From the NCBI GenBank assembly GCA_963840435.1, contig CAWIYY010000001.1, positions 159,010 to 223,009 of the forward strand: a stretch of 64,000 nt of DNA. The letters are read 5' to 3'. The DNA is from Bog-473 sp963840435 (GTDB taxonomy: Bacteria > Actinomycetota > Acidimicrobiia > Acidimicrobiales > RAAP-2). Positions 1 through 8,228 of the stretch are shown here, piece after piece (within the stretch, counting starts at the first letter, position 1; each line of letters opens with the position of its first letter). The translations under genes and the position numbers were made by a program. The notes below the pieces were generated by a model. It searched no databases and had not been told where the DNA came from. It was given only the letters and a program-made list of their open reading frames with translations.

Positions 1-432
1 GAGCCCGGCCGCTCCATCGTGGCCACCGCCGGCCTGACCCTCTACACCGTCGGCACGGTCAAGCATCTGCCCGGCATCCGGACCTATGTGAGCGTCGACG
101 GGGGCATGAGCGACAACCCGCGGCCCGTGCTCTACGGCAGCGGGTACGAGGCGTTCTTGCCCCGGGCCACCGCAGCCAAGCGACCCCGGCCGGTGCGCGT
201 GGTCGGCAAGCACTGCGAGACCGGCGACCTCGTCGTTCCGAACGGTTTCGTGCCCGACGACCTGGCAGTGGGTGACATCCTGGCCACCCCGGTCACCGGG
301 GCCTACGGCTACTCCATGGCGTCCAATTACAACAAGGTGCCGCGACCGGCCGTCGTCTTCGTGTCCGACGGCACCGCCAGGGTCGCGGTGCGCCGAGAGC
401 GCCTCGAGGACCTGCTCGCCCTCGACGCCTGA
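1..432 (+). CDS. lysA: Diaminopimelate decarboxylase, C-terminal part (5' end outside window)
   Basis: PLP enzyme that decarboxylates meso-diaminopimelate to L-lysine. The frame is open from base 1, so the start lies upstream; 143 codons remain. Visible family signatures are VDGGMSDNPRPVLYG, the HCETGD loop whose Cys completes the active site across the dimer, and GAYGYSMASNYN near the end, carrying the conserved active-site Tyr. The stop at 430-432 is 9 nt before the hom start, so lysA-hom-thrC probably form one aspartate-family operon. The barrel domain and PLP lysine are outside the window and cannot be checked. Confidence 0.95.
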   Translation, partial: EPGRSIVATAGLTLYTVGTVKHLPGIRTYVSVDGGMSDNPRPVLYGSGYEAFLPRATAAKRPRPVRVVGKHCETGDLVVPNGFVPDDLAVGDILATPVTGAYGYSMASNYNKVPRPAVVFVSDGTARVAVRRERLEDLLALDA

Positions 433-441
433 GGAGTGGGG

Positions 442-1863
442 ATGGGCGGGCGTACCCCGGACAGCCTGTACGGTTTTGCAGTGCCTCCGGCCGCGCATCC
501 GTCTCCCGACTCCCATGCGCTCCCGCATGTGCATTCGGCACCGACCGTGCGCGTCGCCTTGCTCGGCTGCGGAAACGTGGGAGGCGCCCTGGCAGAAATC
601 CTCCTCACGCGGGCCGACGACGTGGCCGCCCGGACCGGCATCCGTCTGGAGTTGGTCGGCATCGCTGTGGCCGACGCCGGAAAGCCTCGGCCCGTTGCGG
701 TCGACCGGGCTCTGATCGGGACGGACGCCGCCGCCCTCGTCGAGCGGGACGACGTGGACGTCGTGGTCGAGCTCATCGGCGGCCTGCACCCGGCGCACGA
801 GCTCATCGACAGCGCACTGCGCCGGGGCAAGCCTGTGGTGACAGGGAACAAAGCCCTACTGGCCACTGCCGGGGCGGAGCTGGCCCAGGTGGCGGCCGAC
901 GCCGGCGTCGACCTGCTCTACGAGGCTGCGGTTGCCGGCGCCATCCCGGTCATCCGGCCTTTGCGCGAGTCCCTCGCCGGCGAGCAGATCCTGCGGGTCA
1001 TGGGCATCGTCAACGGCACGACCAACTACATCCTCACCCGGATGGAAGAGGACGGCGACGATTACGGCGACGTCTTGCGTGAGGCGCAGGAGCTCGGCCT
1101 GGCCGAGCGCGACCCCACGGCCGACGTCGAGGGCCATGACGCCGCGGCGAAGGCGGCCATCCTGGCCTCGCTCGCGTTCGGCTCAGACGTGGTGGACGGC
1201 GACGTGCACCGCGAGGGCATCAGCACCATCAGTGCGGCGGACGTGGCCTACGCCAGCAAGCTCGGTTACTCGGTCAAGCTGCTGGCCATCGCCGAGCTGG
1301 TGGAGGGCGGTCCCGAGATCTCGGTGCGGGTGCACCCCGCCATGGTGGCCAAGACCCACCCGCTGGCTTCGGTGCGCGGCGCCTTCAACGCGGTCTTCGT
1401 CGAGGGCGCGGTGAGCGGCGAGCTCATGCTCTACGGCCGGGGGGCCGGGGGTGGGCCCACGGCCAGCGCCATGCTGGGCGACCTGGTCGACGCCTCGCGC
1501 AACCTCCTGGCCGGCGCGCCGGCCCCGGCACCCAAACGCGCCAGCGCCACCGTGCGCCCTCAGAGCGACATGCGCGCCGCTTTCTATCTGAGCATGGACG
1601 TGGCCGACCGGCCCGGTGTGCTGGCCGCCGTGGCCAAGATCTTCGGTGACCACGACGTGTCGATCCGGTCGATGGAGCAGGTGGGCCTGGCCGAGGAGGC
1701 CCGCCTCATCTTTCTCACCCACACCGCACGCGAGGGCGACCTGCTGGCCACCATCGACGAGCTCCGCCGGCACCAGGCGGTCGACCGGGTCAGCGGCGTC
1801 CTGCGGGTCATCGGCGAAGACGACGGCGCAGCACCAGGCGGCAGTGGGGGAGCCGGCGCATGA
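442..1863 (+). CDS. hom: Homoserine dehydrogenase
   Basis: NAD(P)H-dependent reduction of aspartate semialdehyde to homoserine, the branch to Thr/Met/Ile. About 473 residues. The Rossmann motif LLGCGNVGG lies near residues 40-48, preceded by a roughly 35-residue low-complexity N-terminus. The catalytic domain contains GIVNGTTNYILTRM and AERDPTADVEGHDAAAK. A C-terminal ACT domain (from about 383, AAFYLSMDVADRPGVLA) implies feedback control, in this family usually by threonine. ATG 442 is chosen because GAGGAG lies just upstream. GTG 436 and GTG 481 are in-frame alternatives; the latter would remove most of the odd N-terminal extension. The last 4 nt overlap thrC. Confidence 0.96.
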   Translation: MGGRTPDSLYGFAVPPAAHPSPDSHALPHVHSAPTVRVALLGCGNVGGALAEILLTRADDVAARTGIRLELVGIAVADAGKPRPVAVDRALIGTDAAALVERDDVDVVVELIGGLHPAHELIDSALRRGKPVVTGNKALLATAGAELAQVAADAGVDLLYEAAVAGAIPVIRPLRESLAGEQILRVMGIVNGTTNYILTRMEEDGDDYGDVLREAQELGLAERDPTADVEGHDAAAKAAILASLAFGSDVVDGDVHREGISTISAADVAYASKLGYSVKLLAIAELVEGGPEISVRVHPAMVAKTHPLASVRGAFNAVFVEGAVSGELMLYGRGAGGGPTASAMLGDLVDASRNLLAGAPAPAPKRASATVRPQSDMRAAFYLSMDVADRPGVLAAVAKIFGDHDVSIRSMEQVGLAEEARLIFLTHTAREGDLLATIDELRRHQAVDRVSGVLRVIGEDDGAAPGGSGGAGA

Positions 1864-2903
1864 CCGCGGGCTGGCGCGGCGTCATCGAGGAATACCGCGA
1901 GTTCCTCCCGGTCACGAACAAGACTCCGGTGGTCACCCTGCTCGAGGGGGGCACGCCGCTCGTCCCGGCGCCCCGGTTGTCGGAGCGGGTCGGCGCACGG
2001 GTGTGGCTCAAGGTGGAGGGGGCCAACCCGACCGGGAGCTTCAAGGACCGGGGCATGACCATGGCCATGTCGATGGCGCTCGAGGAAGGGGCCAAAGCGG
2101 TGGTCTGCGCGTCGACGGGCAACACCTCGGCCTCGGCGGCCGCCTATGCGGCGCGGGCCGGGATGGGCTGTGTGGTCCTCATCCCCGACGGCCACATCGC
2201 TTTGGGAAAGCTGGCCCAGGCGCTCATGCACGGAGCCCGCGTCCTCCAGGTGCGGGGCAATTTCGACCAGCTGCTGACGATCGTGCGCGAGTTGCCCAAC
2301 CACGCGCCCATCACCGTGGTCAACTCGGTGAACCCGCACCGGATCGAGGGGCAGAAGACCGGGGCATTCGAGATTGTCGACGTGTTGGGCGACGCTCCGG
2401 ACGTCCATTGCATCCCCGTTGGCAATGCCGGGAATATTTCCGCCTACTGGAGGGGTTATCTTCAGTATAAGGAAGCGGGCCGCAGCTCGAAGCTGCCCCG
2501 CATGCTCGGCTTTCAGGCCGCCGGTGCGGCACCGATTGTGCTGGGTCACCCGGTCGAGAACCCCGAGACCATCGCCACCGCTATCCGCATCGGCAACCCG
2601 GCGAGCTGGTATGCGGCTGCGGCCGCCGCGTCGGAGTCCGGCGGATCCATCACGGCGGTCACCGACGATGAAATCCTCGACGCCTACACGTTCTTGGCCA
2701 AAGAGGAGTCCGTCTTCTGCGAGGCCGCTTCCTCGGCCTCGGTGGCGGGTCTGCTCAAGCAGGGCGTGCCTCCCGGATCGATCGTGGTGTGCGTATTGAC
2801 CGGCCATGGGCTCAAGGACCCGGACCTGGCCATCAAGTCCATCTCGGTTCCGACCGTCATCGAGCCGGGGCTCAGTTCGGTGCTTGCTGAGATCTCCCTT
2901 TGA
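1860..2903 (+). CDS. thrC: Threonine synthase
   Basis: PLP-dependent conversion of O-phosphohomoserine to threonine. 347 residues, the short class found in Actinobacteria. The PLP lysine is K62 in NPTGSFKDRGMT, followed by the STGNTSASAAAYAARAG phosphate-binding region and the GNAGNISAYWRGY segment. The start ATG overlaps the hom stop (ATGA), indicating translational coupling. The usual third gene of this cluster, thrB (homoserine kinase), is not found downstream; the next gene is rho after about 300 nt, so phosphohomoserine must be made by a gene elsewhere. Confidence 0.96.
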   Translation: MTAGWRGVIEEYREFLPVTNKTPVVTLLEGGTPLVPAPRLSERVGARVWLKVEGANPTGSFKDRGMTMAMSMALEEGAKAVVCASTGNTSASAAAYAARAGMGCVVLIPDGHIALGKLAQALMHGARVLQVRGNFDQLLTIVRELPNHAPITVVNSVNPHRIEGQKTGAFEIVDVLGDAPDVHCIPVGNAGNISAYWRGYLQYKEAGRSSKLPRMLGFQAAGAAPIVLGHPVENPETIATAIRIGNPASWYAAAAAASESGGSITAVTDDEILDAYTFLAKEESVFCEAASSASVAGLLKQGVPPGSIVVCVLTGHGLKDPDLAIKSISVPTVIEPGLSSVLAEISL

Positions 2904-2993
2904 GCCCATCGCCGGCACAGTCGCTGAAGCAGGGGTTTTGTGGGTGACGTTCTCGACCGAAACGTCGCTCAGGACGGGTCAAGCCGGAGGGTG

Positions 2994-3023
2994 TTGGCAT
3001 ATCCAGCGACTTCCGGCTAGAGT
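2994..3023 (+). promoter_or_regulatory. Candidate sigma-70-type promoter of rho
   Basis: TTGGCA at 2994-2999 and TAGAGT at 3018-3023 are separated by 18 nt in the thrC-rho gap. Transcription would start near 3030, leaving a leader of about 175 nt before the rho ATG. The prediction rests on consensus match only. Confidence 0.5.
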
Positions 3024-3040
3024 ACTGATATCCCCTTTGC

Positions 3041-3182
3041 GCTTCGAAGCGCTCTCCGCGGGTACAAGCGGTCCCGGGAGAGCATGAAGCAAAGGTGATC
3101 CTTGGGGGAGGGTCTTCACACGCAAGGCCCTCCACCTCCCTGAAATTTCCTCGCCAGACGCGGGCAAAGAACCCGGCTGGCG
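3041..3182 (+). promoter_or_regulatory. Structured 5' leader of rho (three consecutive hairpins)
   Basis: The thrC-rho gap (2904-3204) holds no gene but three strong inverted repeats. Hairpin 1: GCTCTCC plus CGGG pairs across 3051-3083 (11 bp, one bulged G, 10-nt loop), with outer arms GCTTC/GAAGC at 3041-3045/3086-3090. Hairpin 2: GGAGGG 3107-3112 with CCCTCC 3128-3133. Hairpin 3: CGCCAG 3152-3157 with CTGGCG 3177-3182 plus inner CGGG/CCCG. The ribosome site AGAGGAG (about 3193-3199) follows directly. Rho mRNAs of other bacteria are autoregulated through their leaders; whether this one is cannot be read from sequence alone. A 4-codon ATG frame at 3084 (MKQR) is probably chance. Confidence 0.55.
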
Positions 3183-3204
3183 GACCTCCCAGAAGAGGAG
3201 CCCG

Positions 3205-5016
3205 ATGACTGCGGAACAGCAGCTCGAACGATCGGTTCTCGAAGGCAAAGAGCGCGACGAGCTCAGTGCCATCGCCCAGGCCATGTCGCTCAAGACGACG
3301 ACCCGGACGAAGAAGGCCGACATCATTGATCAAATTCTCCATGCCACCGGAGTGACATCCGGAGCATCGAGCGCGGCACAGAGCAACGGTGACGCTGTCG
3401 GTGCCGAGACCAACGGGGCGGCCAAGCCATCCCGCCGGTCCCGCGCCGGGGCCGCCACAGCCCGTGCCGATACCGATGGTGGCGACAGCGACACCACGAC
3501 CGCCACGGCATCGGCCGGCGCCGAGGCGCCTCCTGCCGATGCGACTGAGGCCACACCAGCGGAGGCGACGTCCAACGGCGATGCCGGACCGGCCGTCTTC
3601 GTCGAGCCGCCCGAGCTGGCCGACGGTGCCGTCAGCGCGCCGCCCCAGCAGAACGGGCAGCAGCACAACAACAACAACAACAACTTCAACAACGGCGGTG
3701 GCGGTGGGGGCAACCGGAACCGCAACAACAACAACAACCAGAACCAAAACCAGAACCGTCAGCAGCAGCCCGACGGCGACCTGGGGAACCGGCGCAGTCG
3801 CCGTCGCCGCGGCCGCGATCGTGGCCCGACCGGCGAGCTCCAAGGCGGCGGGGGACAGGACCAGGCCTATACGGGCGAGATGGTCGAGGTGAAGGGCATG
3901 CTCGACCTGCGCGACGAGGGCTATGGCTTCTTGCGCTGCGACGGCTACCTCCCGTCCTCCAAGGACGTGTACGTCTCCATCAGCCAGGCCCGCAAGTTCG
4001 CACTGCGCCGGGGCGACTACGTCGAAGGTGCCTGCCGGCCGGCCTCGAACAACGAGAAGTATCCGGCACTGCTGCGCATCGACACCGTGTCCGGCCTGGA
4101 CCCCGAGGAGGCGAAGAACCGCCCCCGCTTCGAGGACCTGACCCCGCTGTTCCCCGACTCGCGCTTCAACCTCGAGATGTCGGGCGACAAGGACAAGGAG
4201 AACATGACGGCGCGTATCGTCGACTTGCTCTCGCCAGTCGGCAAGGGCCAGCGCGGCATGATCGTCTCGCCGCCCAAGGCCGGCAAGACCACGGTCATGA
4301 AGCAGATCGCCCACTCCATCGAGGCGAACAACCCCGAGGTGCACCTCATGGTCCTGCTCGTCGACGAGCGGCCCGAAGAGGTGACGGATATGCGGCGCAC
4401 GGTGAAGGGTGAGGTCATCGCCTCCACCTTCGACCGGCCCTCCGACGAGCACACCGCGGTGGCCGAGATGACGATCGAGCGGGCCAAGCGCCTGGTCGAG
4501 CGGGGGCAGGATGTCGTGATCATCCTCGACGGCATCACCCGCCTGGCCCGGGCCTACAACCTGGCCGCGCCGGCCACCGGCCGCATCATGTCCGGTGGTG
4601 TCGACTCGGGTGCGCTCTACCCGCCCAAGAAGTTCTTCGGTGCCGCCCGCAACGTCGAGGAAGGCGGCTCGCTCACCATCCTGGCCACCGCGCTGGTGGA
4701 GACGGGCTCGAAGATGGACGAGGTCATCTTCGAGGAGTTCAAGGGCACCGGCAACATGGAGCTCCGGCTCGATCGCCGTCTGGCCGAGCGCCGGCTCTAC
4801 CCGGCCATCGACGTCAACGCCAGCTCGACCCGCCATGAGGAGCTCCTCTTCGAGCGGGGCCAGCTCCAGCAGGTCTGGAAGCTGCGCCGGGTGCTCAACG
4901 CCCTGGCCTCGGACGGCAAGGAGGCCGCCGGTCTGGAGCTGCTCATGGACAAGATCAAGACGACCAACAGCAACGACGAATTCCTGGCCGAGATCGCCAA
5001 GGGTCCCGGGACCTGA
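3205..5016 (+). CDS. rho: Transcription termination factor Rho
   Basis: Hexameric RNA-dependent ATPase that ends transcription. 603 residues versus about 420 in E. coli. The N-terminal Rho_N/SAP-like segment (about 10-50) is followed by a long low-complexity insert typical of actinobacterial Rho, here including Asn/Gly tracts (about 155-190) and an Arg-rich stretch (RNRRSRRRRGRD-like). The RNA-binding cold-shock domain starts near 230 (GMLDLRDEGYGFLRCDGYLP). The Walker A SPPKAGKTT is near 355 and Walker B VVIILDGITRLAR near 437. AGAGGAG precedes the ATG with good spacing. The Asn-rich tract is an unusually pure disordered run within a GC-rich gene. Confidence 0.98.
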   Translation: MTAEQQLERSVLEGKERDELSAIAQAMSLKTTTRTKKADIIDQILHATGVTSGASSAAQSNGDAVGAETNGAAKPSRRSRAGAATARADTDGGDSDTTTATASAGAEAPPADATEATPAEATSNGDAGPAVFVEPPELADGAVSAPPQQNGQQHNNNNNNFNNGGGGGGNRNRNNNNNQNQNQNRQQQPDGDLGNRRSRRRRGRDRGPTGELQGGGGQDQAYTGEMVEVKGMLDLRDEGYGFLRCDGYLPSSKDVYVSISQARKFALRRGDYVEGACRPASNNEKYPALLRIDTVSGLDPEEAKNRPRFEDLTPLFPDSRFNLEMSGDKDKENMTARIVDLLSPVGKGQRGMIVSPPKAGKTTVMKQIAHSIEANNPEVHLMVLLVDERPEEVTDMRRTVKGEVIASTFDRPSDEHTAVAEMTIERAKRLVERGQDVVIILDGITRLARAYNLAAPATGRIMSGGVDSGALYPPKKFFGAARNVEEGGSLTILATALVETGSKMDEVIFEEFKGTGNMELRLDRRLAERRLYPAIDVNASSTRHEELLFERGQLQQVWKLRRVLNALASDGKEAAGLELLMDKIKTTNSNDEFLAEIAKGPGT

Positions 5017-5081
5017 GCCGGGCCGTCCCTCGCGGGCGCCCCGATCCCACCCTCGCCGTCTCGGACCCACGGCGCGACCAT

Positions 5082-5104
5082 TAGAATGTCGAGACTGATT
5101 CGAC
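5082..5104 (+). promoter_or_regulatory. Candidate rpmE -10 element and leader hairpin
   Basis: TAGAAT at 5082-5087 is a good -10 match without a convincing -35. It is followed directly by an inverted repeat GTCGA (5088-5092) / TCGAC (5100-5104) with a 7-nt loop, ending 1 nt before the GGAGA ribosome site of rpmE. A hairpin here could occlude the ribosome site. L31 autoregulation is known in enterobacteria, but transferring it to this leader is inference. Confidence 0.35.
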
Positions 5105-5114
5105 TGGAGACCTC

Positions 5115-5354
5115 ATGAAGACCGACATCCACCCCGACTACGTAGACGCCACGGTCAAGTGCTCGTGTGGCAACACGTTCGTCACGCACTCGACCAGGGC
5201 GGATCTCCACGTCGAGCTGTGCAACGAGTGCCACCCCTTCTTCACCGGCAAGCAGAAGCTGGTCGACTCGGGTGGCCGAGTTGAGCGCTTCCAGCGGCGC
5301 TACGGCGAGCGCAAGACCCGGGCCAAGAAGCCGGCCGCTCCGGCATCGGAATAG
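5115..5354 (+). CDS. rpmE: 50S ribosomal protein L31 (zinc-binding type)
   Basis: Large-subunit protein bL31, 79 residues. The four zinc-ligand cysteines of the C+ form are all present: C16 and C18 (KCSCGNTF) and C36 and C39 (ELCNECHPFFTGKQK). This is the housekeeping zinc-replete version rather than the zinc-starvation paralogue. The basic tail RRYGERKTRAKK is typical. GGAGA lies 4-8 nt before the ATG. It sits between rho and prfA as in most Actinobacteria. Confidence 0.97.
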   Translation: MKTDIHPDYVDATVKCSCGNTFVTHSTRADLHVELCNECHPFFTGKQKLVDSGGRVERFQRRYGERKTRAKKPAAPASE

Positions 5355-5414
5355 TTCCCGGCGCGGTGCGCCAAGCGCCGCGCCTCCACAGCCTCCTCGC
5401 CGTAACCTGGCCCG

Positions 5415-6491
5415 ATGCTTGACGACCGCATGGCCGCGCTCGAGGCCGAGTACGAGGGCGTCGAGCGGGACCTGGCCGACCCGGCCACCCTCACCAATCA
5501 GGACAAGTTGCGCGACCTGTCGCGCCGCCACAAGGAACTGGGCGAGCTCGTCCATACCTGGCACGATCTGAACTCGGCCCGGGGGGATGTGGCGGCCGCC
5601 CGCGAGATGCTCACCGAGTCCTCGGGTGACGAGCGCGAGCTCATGCGCCTGGAGCTCGAGGAGTCCGAGGCACAGGTGGCCCGGCTCGAGGACCACCTCC
5701 AGTCGCTCCTGCTGCCCAAGGACCCCAACGACGGGCGCAACGTGATCATGGAGATCCGCGGCGCCGTCGGAGGAGACGAGGCCAACCTCTTCGCCCGGAA
5801 CCTCTACGACATGTACCTGCGTTTCGCTGCCGTCATGAAGTGGAAGGTCGAGGTGCTCTCCGAGGACGCGTCGGACAAGGACGGGATCAACGAGGCCGTC
5901 TTCGTGGTGAAGGGGCCCGACGCCTACAGCCGGCTGGAGCACGAGGGCGGCACCCACCGGGTGCAGCGGGTCCCGGTGACCGAGGCCAAGGGGCGCATCC
6001 ATACCTCGACGGCGACGGTGACGGTCCTGCCCGAGGCGAAGGAGGTCGACATCGAGATTGATCCCAACGACCTGAAGATCGACGTCTACCGTTCCACCGG
6101 ACCCGGCGGCCAGTCGGTGAACACGACGGACTCGGCGGTGCGCATCACCCACCTCCCGACCGGCACCGTCGTGGCCATGCAGGACGAGAAGAGCCAGATC
6201 CAGAACCGGGCCAAGGCCATGGTGGTGCTGCGGGCCCGGTTGCTCAAGGCCGAACAGGATCGCCAGGAGGCGGAGATGTCGGCCCAGCGCCGGGGTCAGG
6301 TCGGGGCGGGCAGCCGCACCGACAAGATCCGCACCTACAACTTCAAGGAGAACCGGGTCACCGACCACCGCATCAACTTGACCCTCTACAAGCTGGACCA
6401 GGTGCTGGCGGGTGACCTCATGGAGTTGACCGACGCCCTGATGGCCGACAAGCGCGGGCGCCAACTCGGGGGGCAGGAGGACGCCGGCTGA
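5415..6491 (+). CDS. prfA: Peptide chain release factor 1
   Basis: Class I release factor for UAA and UAG. 358 residues. The codon-recognition tripeptide is PVT (187-189), the RF1-type P-x-T rather than the RF2 S-P-F. The catalytic GGQ is at 231-233 (STGPGGQSVNTTDSAVRITH). The N-terminal coiled-coil domain and the C-terminal RTYNFKENRVTDHRI segment are intact. The stop overlaps the prmC start (TGATG), coupling the factor to the methyltransferase that modifies its GGQ glutamine. The ribosome site before the ATG is weak. Confidence 0.98.
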   Translation: MLDDRMAALEAEYEGVERDLADPATLTNQDKLRDLSRRHKELGELVHTWHDLNSARGDVAAAREMLTESSGDERELMRLELEESEAQVARLEDHLQSLLLPKDPNDGRNVIMEIRGAVGGDEANLFARNLYDMYLRFAAVMKWKVEVLSEDASDKDGINEAVFVVKGPDAYSRLEHEGGTHRVQRVPVTEAKGRIHTSTATVTVLPEAKEVDIEIDPNDLKIDVYRSTGPGGQSVNTTDSAVRITHLPTGTVVAMQDEKSQIQNRAKAMVVLRARLLKAEQDRQEAEMSAQRRGQVGAGSRTDKIRTYNFKENRVTDHRINLTLYKLDQVLAGDLMELTDALMADKRGRQLGGQEDAG

Positions 6492-7417
6492 TGTCGTCTC
6501 CCGGCAGCGCCGCCTCAGCCGAGGCCGCGGCCGGCGTGACGCGTGGAGCGCTGGTGGCCGAACTGGCCGAGGTGCTCGGCGCTCCGCACGAGGCGCGCTT
6601 CGTGGTGGACGAGGCGCTCGGTCTGGGACTTTTCCTCGGCCGGCCCGACGTCCCCACCGGGCCGCTCGAACCGGCGGTCATCGCGGCGGCCCGGGCCTTG
6701 GCCGGCCGGCGGGCGGCGGGCGAGCCGTTGCAGTACGTGTTCGGCCACTGGCCCTTCCGTTCGCTCGACCTGCTGGTGGACCCGCGGGTGCTCATTCCAC
6801 GACCCGAGACCGAGCAGGTGGTCGAGGTGGCGTTGGCCGAGGCCCGCCTGCTGGCCGGGGACCGAGGTTTGGTGATCGTCGATGCCGGCACCGGCTCGGG
6901 CGCCATCGCACTCTCGCTGGCGGTCGAACTCGGTCTCGAGGTTGCGTCCGCGGTGTGGGCGCTCGACGCCAACCCCGACGCGCTGGCGGTGGCGGCCGCC
7001 AACGTCGAGAGGGTACGGGAGCGCCACGGTGGTGGATGGCCCCCTGTCACCGTGCTCGGGAGTGACTGGTTGCGCGGATTGCCGGCCGAGCGGCGTGGCC
7101 GCGTCGACCTCGTGGTGGCCAACCCGCCCTACGTGAGCGAGGAGGAGTGGCCGGAGCTCGATCCCGTCGTGCGGGCCGAACCACGCTCGGCCCTGGTGGC
7201 GGGAGCGGCGAGCGACGGCACCCCTGGACTGGCCGACGTGGAGGAACTGTTGTTGCAATCCCTGGATTGGTTGGCCCGGCCCGGTACTGTCGTTCTCGAG
7301 TTGGCGCCGCACCAGGCCGGCGCCGCCAGTGCGCTGGCCTCCCGTGTCGGCTATGCGGATGTGCGGGTCGAGCCGGACTTGACCCGGAGGCCGCGGGTAC
7401 TGGTCGCTCGGATATAG
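6491..7417 (+). CDS. prmC: Peptide chain release factor N5-glutamine methyltransferase
   Basis: SAM-dependent enzyme that methylates the GGQ glutamine of release factors. 308 residues. The N-terminal helical domain is followed by the SAM motif IVDAGTGSGAIALSLAVE and the diagnostic NPPY at 211-214 (VANPPYVSEEEW). It overlaps prfA by 1 nt. A second gene follows 11 nt later, giving prfA-prmC-sua5 as in other Actinobacteria. Confidence 0.96.
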   Translation: MSSPGSAASAEAAAGVTRGALVAELAEVLGAPHEARFVVDEALGLGLFLGRPDVPTGPLEPAVIAAARALAGRRAAGEPLQYVFGHWPFRSLDLLVDPRVLIPRPETEQVVEVALAEARLLAGDRGLVIVDAGTGSGAIALSLAVELGLEVASAVWALDANPDALAVAAANVERVRERHGGGWPPVTVLGSDWLRGLPAERRGRVDLVVANPPYVSEEEWPELDPVVRAEPRSALVAGAASDGTPGLADVEELLLQSLDWLARPGTVVLELAPHQAGAASALASRVGYADVRVEPDLTRRPRVLVARI

Positions 7418-7428
7418 AGGAAGAGGGC

Positions 7429-8154
7429 ATGGCGGAAGTGAGGGACACCGGCACAGGCGACGACCTGCACGAGGTGCATGAGCCGCGAGTCGTCGCCAGC
7501 GGCGCAGCGGAGATCGGCAGCGCCCTGGCCGGCGGTGCGGTGGTGGCCGTCCCGGCCGTCGGTGGCTACTGCCTGGCCGTCCAGCTCGACGCGCCCGGCG
7601 CGGAGGCCCGTCTCGAGGCACTGGCCGCCGACCCGGACGGACCGCACTACGCGGTGGGCCAGAGCAGCGACGTGCGGGCCTTGACCTCGGGCTGGTCCAA
7701 AGAGGTCGAGCAGCTCCTCGAGCGTTGCTGGCCAGGACCGGTCGACGTCTTCCTGCCCCGGGCCGCCGGCACCGACGAGGGAGCCGTCCACCTCTTCGAC
7801 CAGGAGGACGAGACCCCGTCGCACTCATGGGCCGTCACCATCGGTATGCCGGACGGCCGTGCCTTGCGTCGCCTGTGCAAGGAGCACGGGCCGTGGCGGA
7901 CCGTCCCCCTCAATTTCAACGATGCGTCCGAGGTGGTCCACGCCTTCGACGTCACCGACGTGGCCCTCGTGGTCGACGGCGGCCGGCGCGAGGGGGAACA
8001 GCCGACCCTGGTCGACGCCACCGTCTCTCCGGTGCGCGTGCTCCGCGAGGGCGCATTGCCGTCGAGCTTCATCGACGCCACCATGGCCATGAGCGCACGG
8101 CGCAAGCTGTTCAGCCGCACGCCGCGCCGGGACGAGGAACCGGGCAACCGATAG
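7429..8154 (+). CDS. Divergent Sua5/YciO/YrdC-family protein
   Basis: By position (after prmC) and fold signals this is the Sua5/YrdC relative that makes threonylcarbamoyl-AMP for tRNA t6A. 241 residues. Recognisable segments are CWPGPVDVFLPR (compare the family WPGPLT), VTIGMPDGRALRRLCKEHGPW and PTLVDATVSPVRVLREGAL. The usual N-terminal active-site block, a YPTDTVYGL-like strand followed by a KxRP-type segment, is replaced by VVAVPAVGGYCLAVQL and HYAVGQSSDVRAL, so the substrate site looks degenerate. ATG 7429 is chosen because it follows GAAGAGGG. It may be catalytically altered; a second, canonical Sua5 could exist elsewhere. Confidence 0.75.
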   Translation: MAEVRDTGTGDDLHEVHEPRVVASGAAEIGSALAGGAVVAVPAVGGYCLAVQLDAPGAEARLEALAADPDGPHYAVGQSSDVRALTSGWSKEVEQLLERCWPGPVDVFLPRAAGTDEGAVHLFDQEDETPSHSWAVTIGMPDGRALRRLCKEHGPWRTVPLNFNDASEVVHAFDVTDVALVVDGGRREGEQPTLVDATVSPVRVLREGALPSSFIDATMAMSARRKLFSRTPRRDEEPGNR

Positions 8155-8228
8155 ACGACTCGGTGTCGCCCGTGCGGCGAGGCCGGGTTCCATTCGACTT
8201 CCGCCGACCCGGGCACCACCATGGCGCT

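Noticed and set aside
3084..3098. Leader peptide MKQR in the rho 5' region
   Set aside because: Four codons with poor ribosome-site spacing and overlapping the hairpin base; likely chance.
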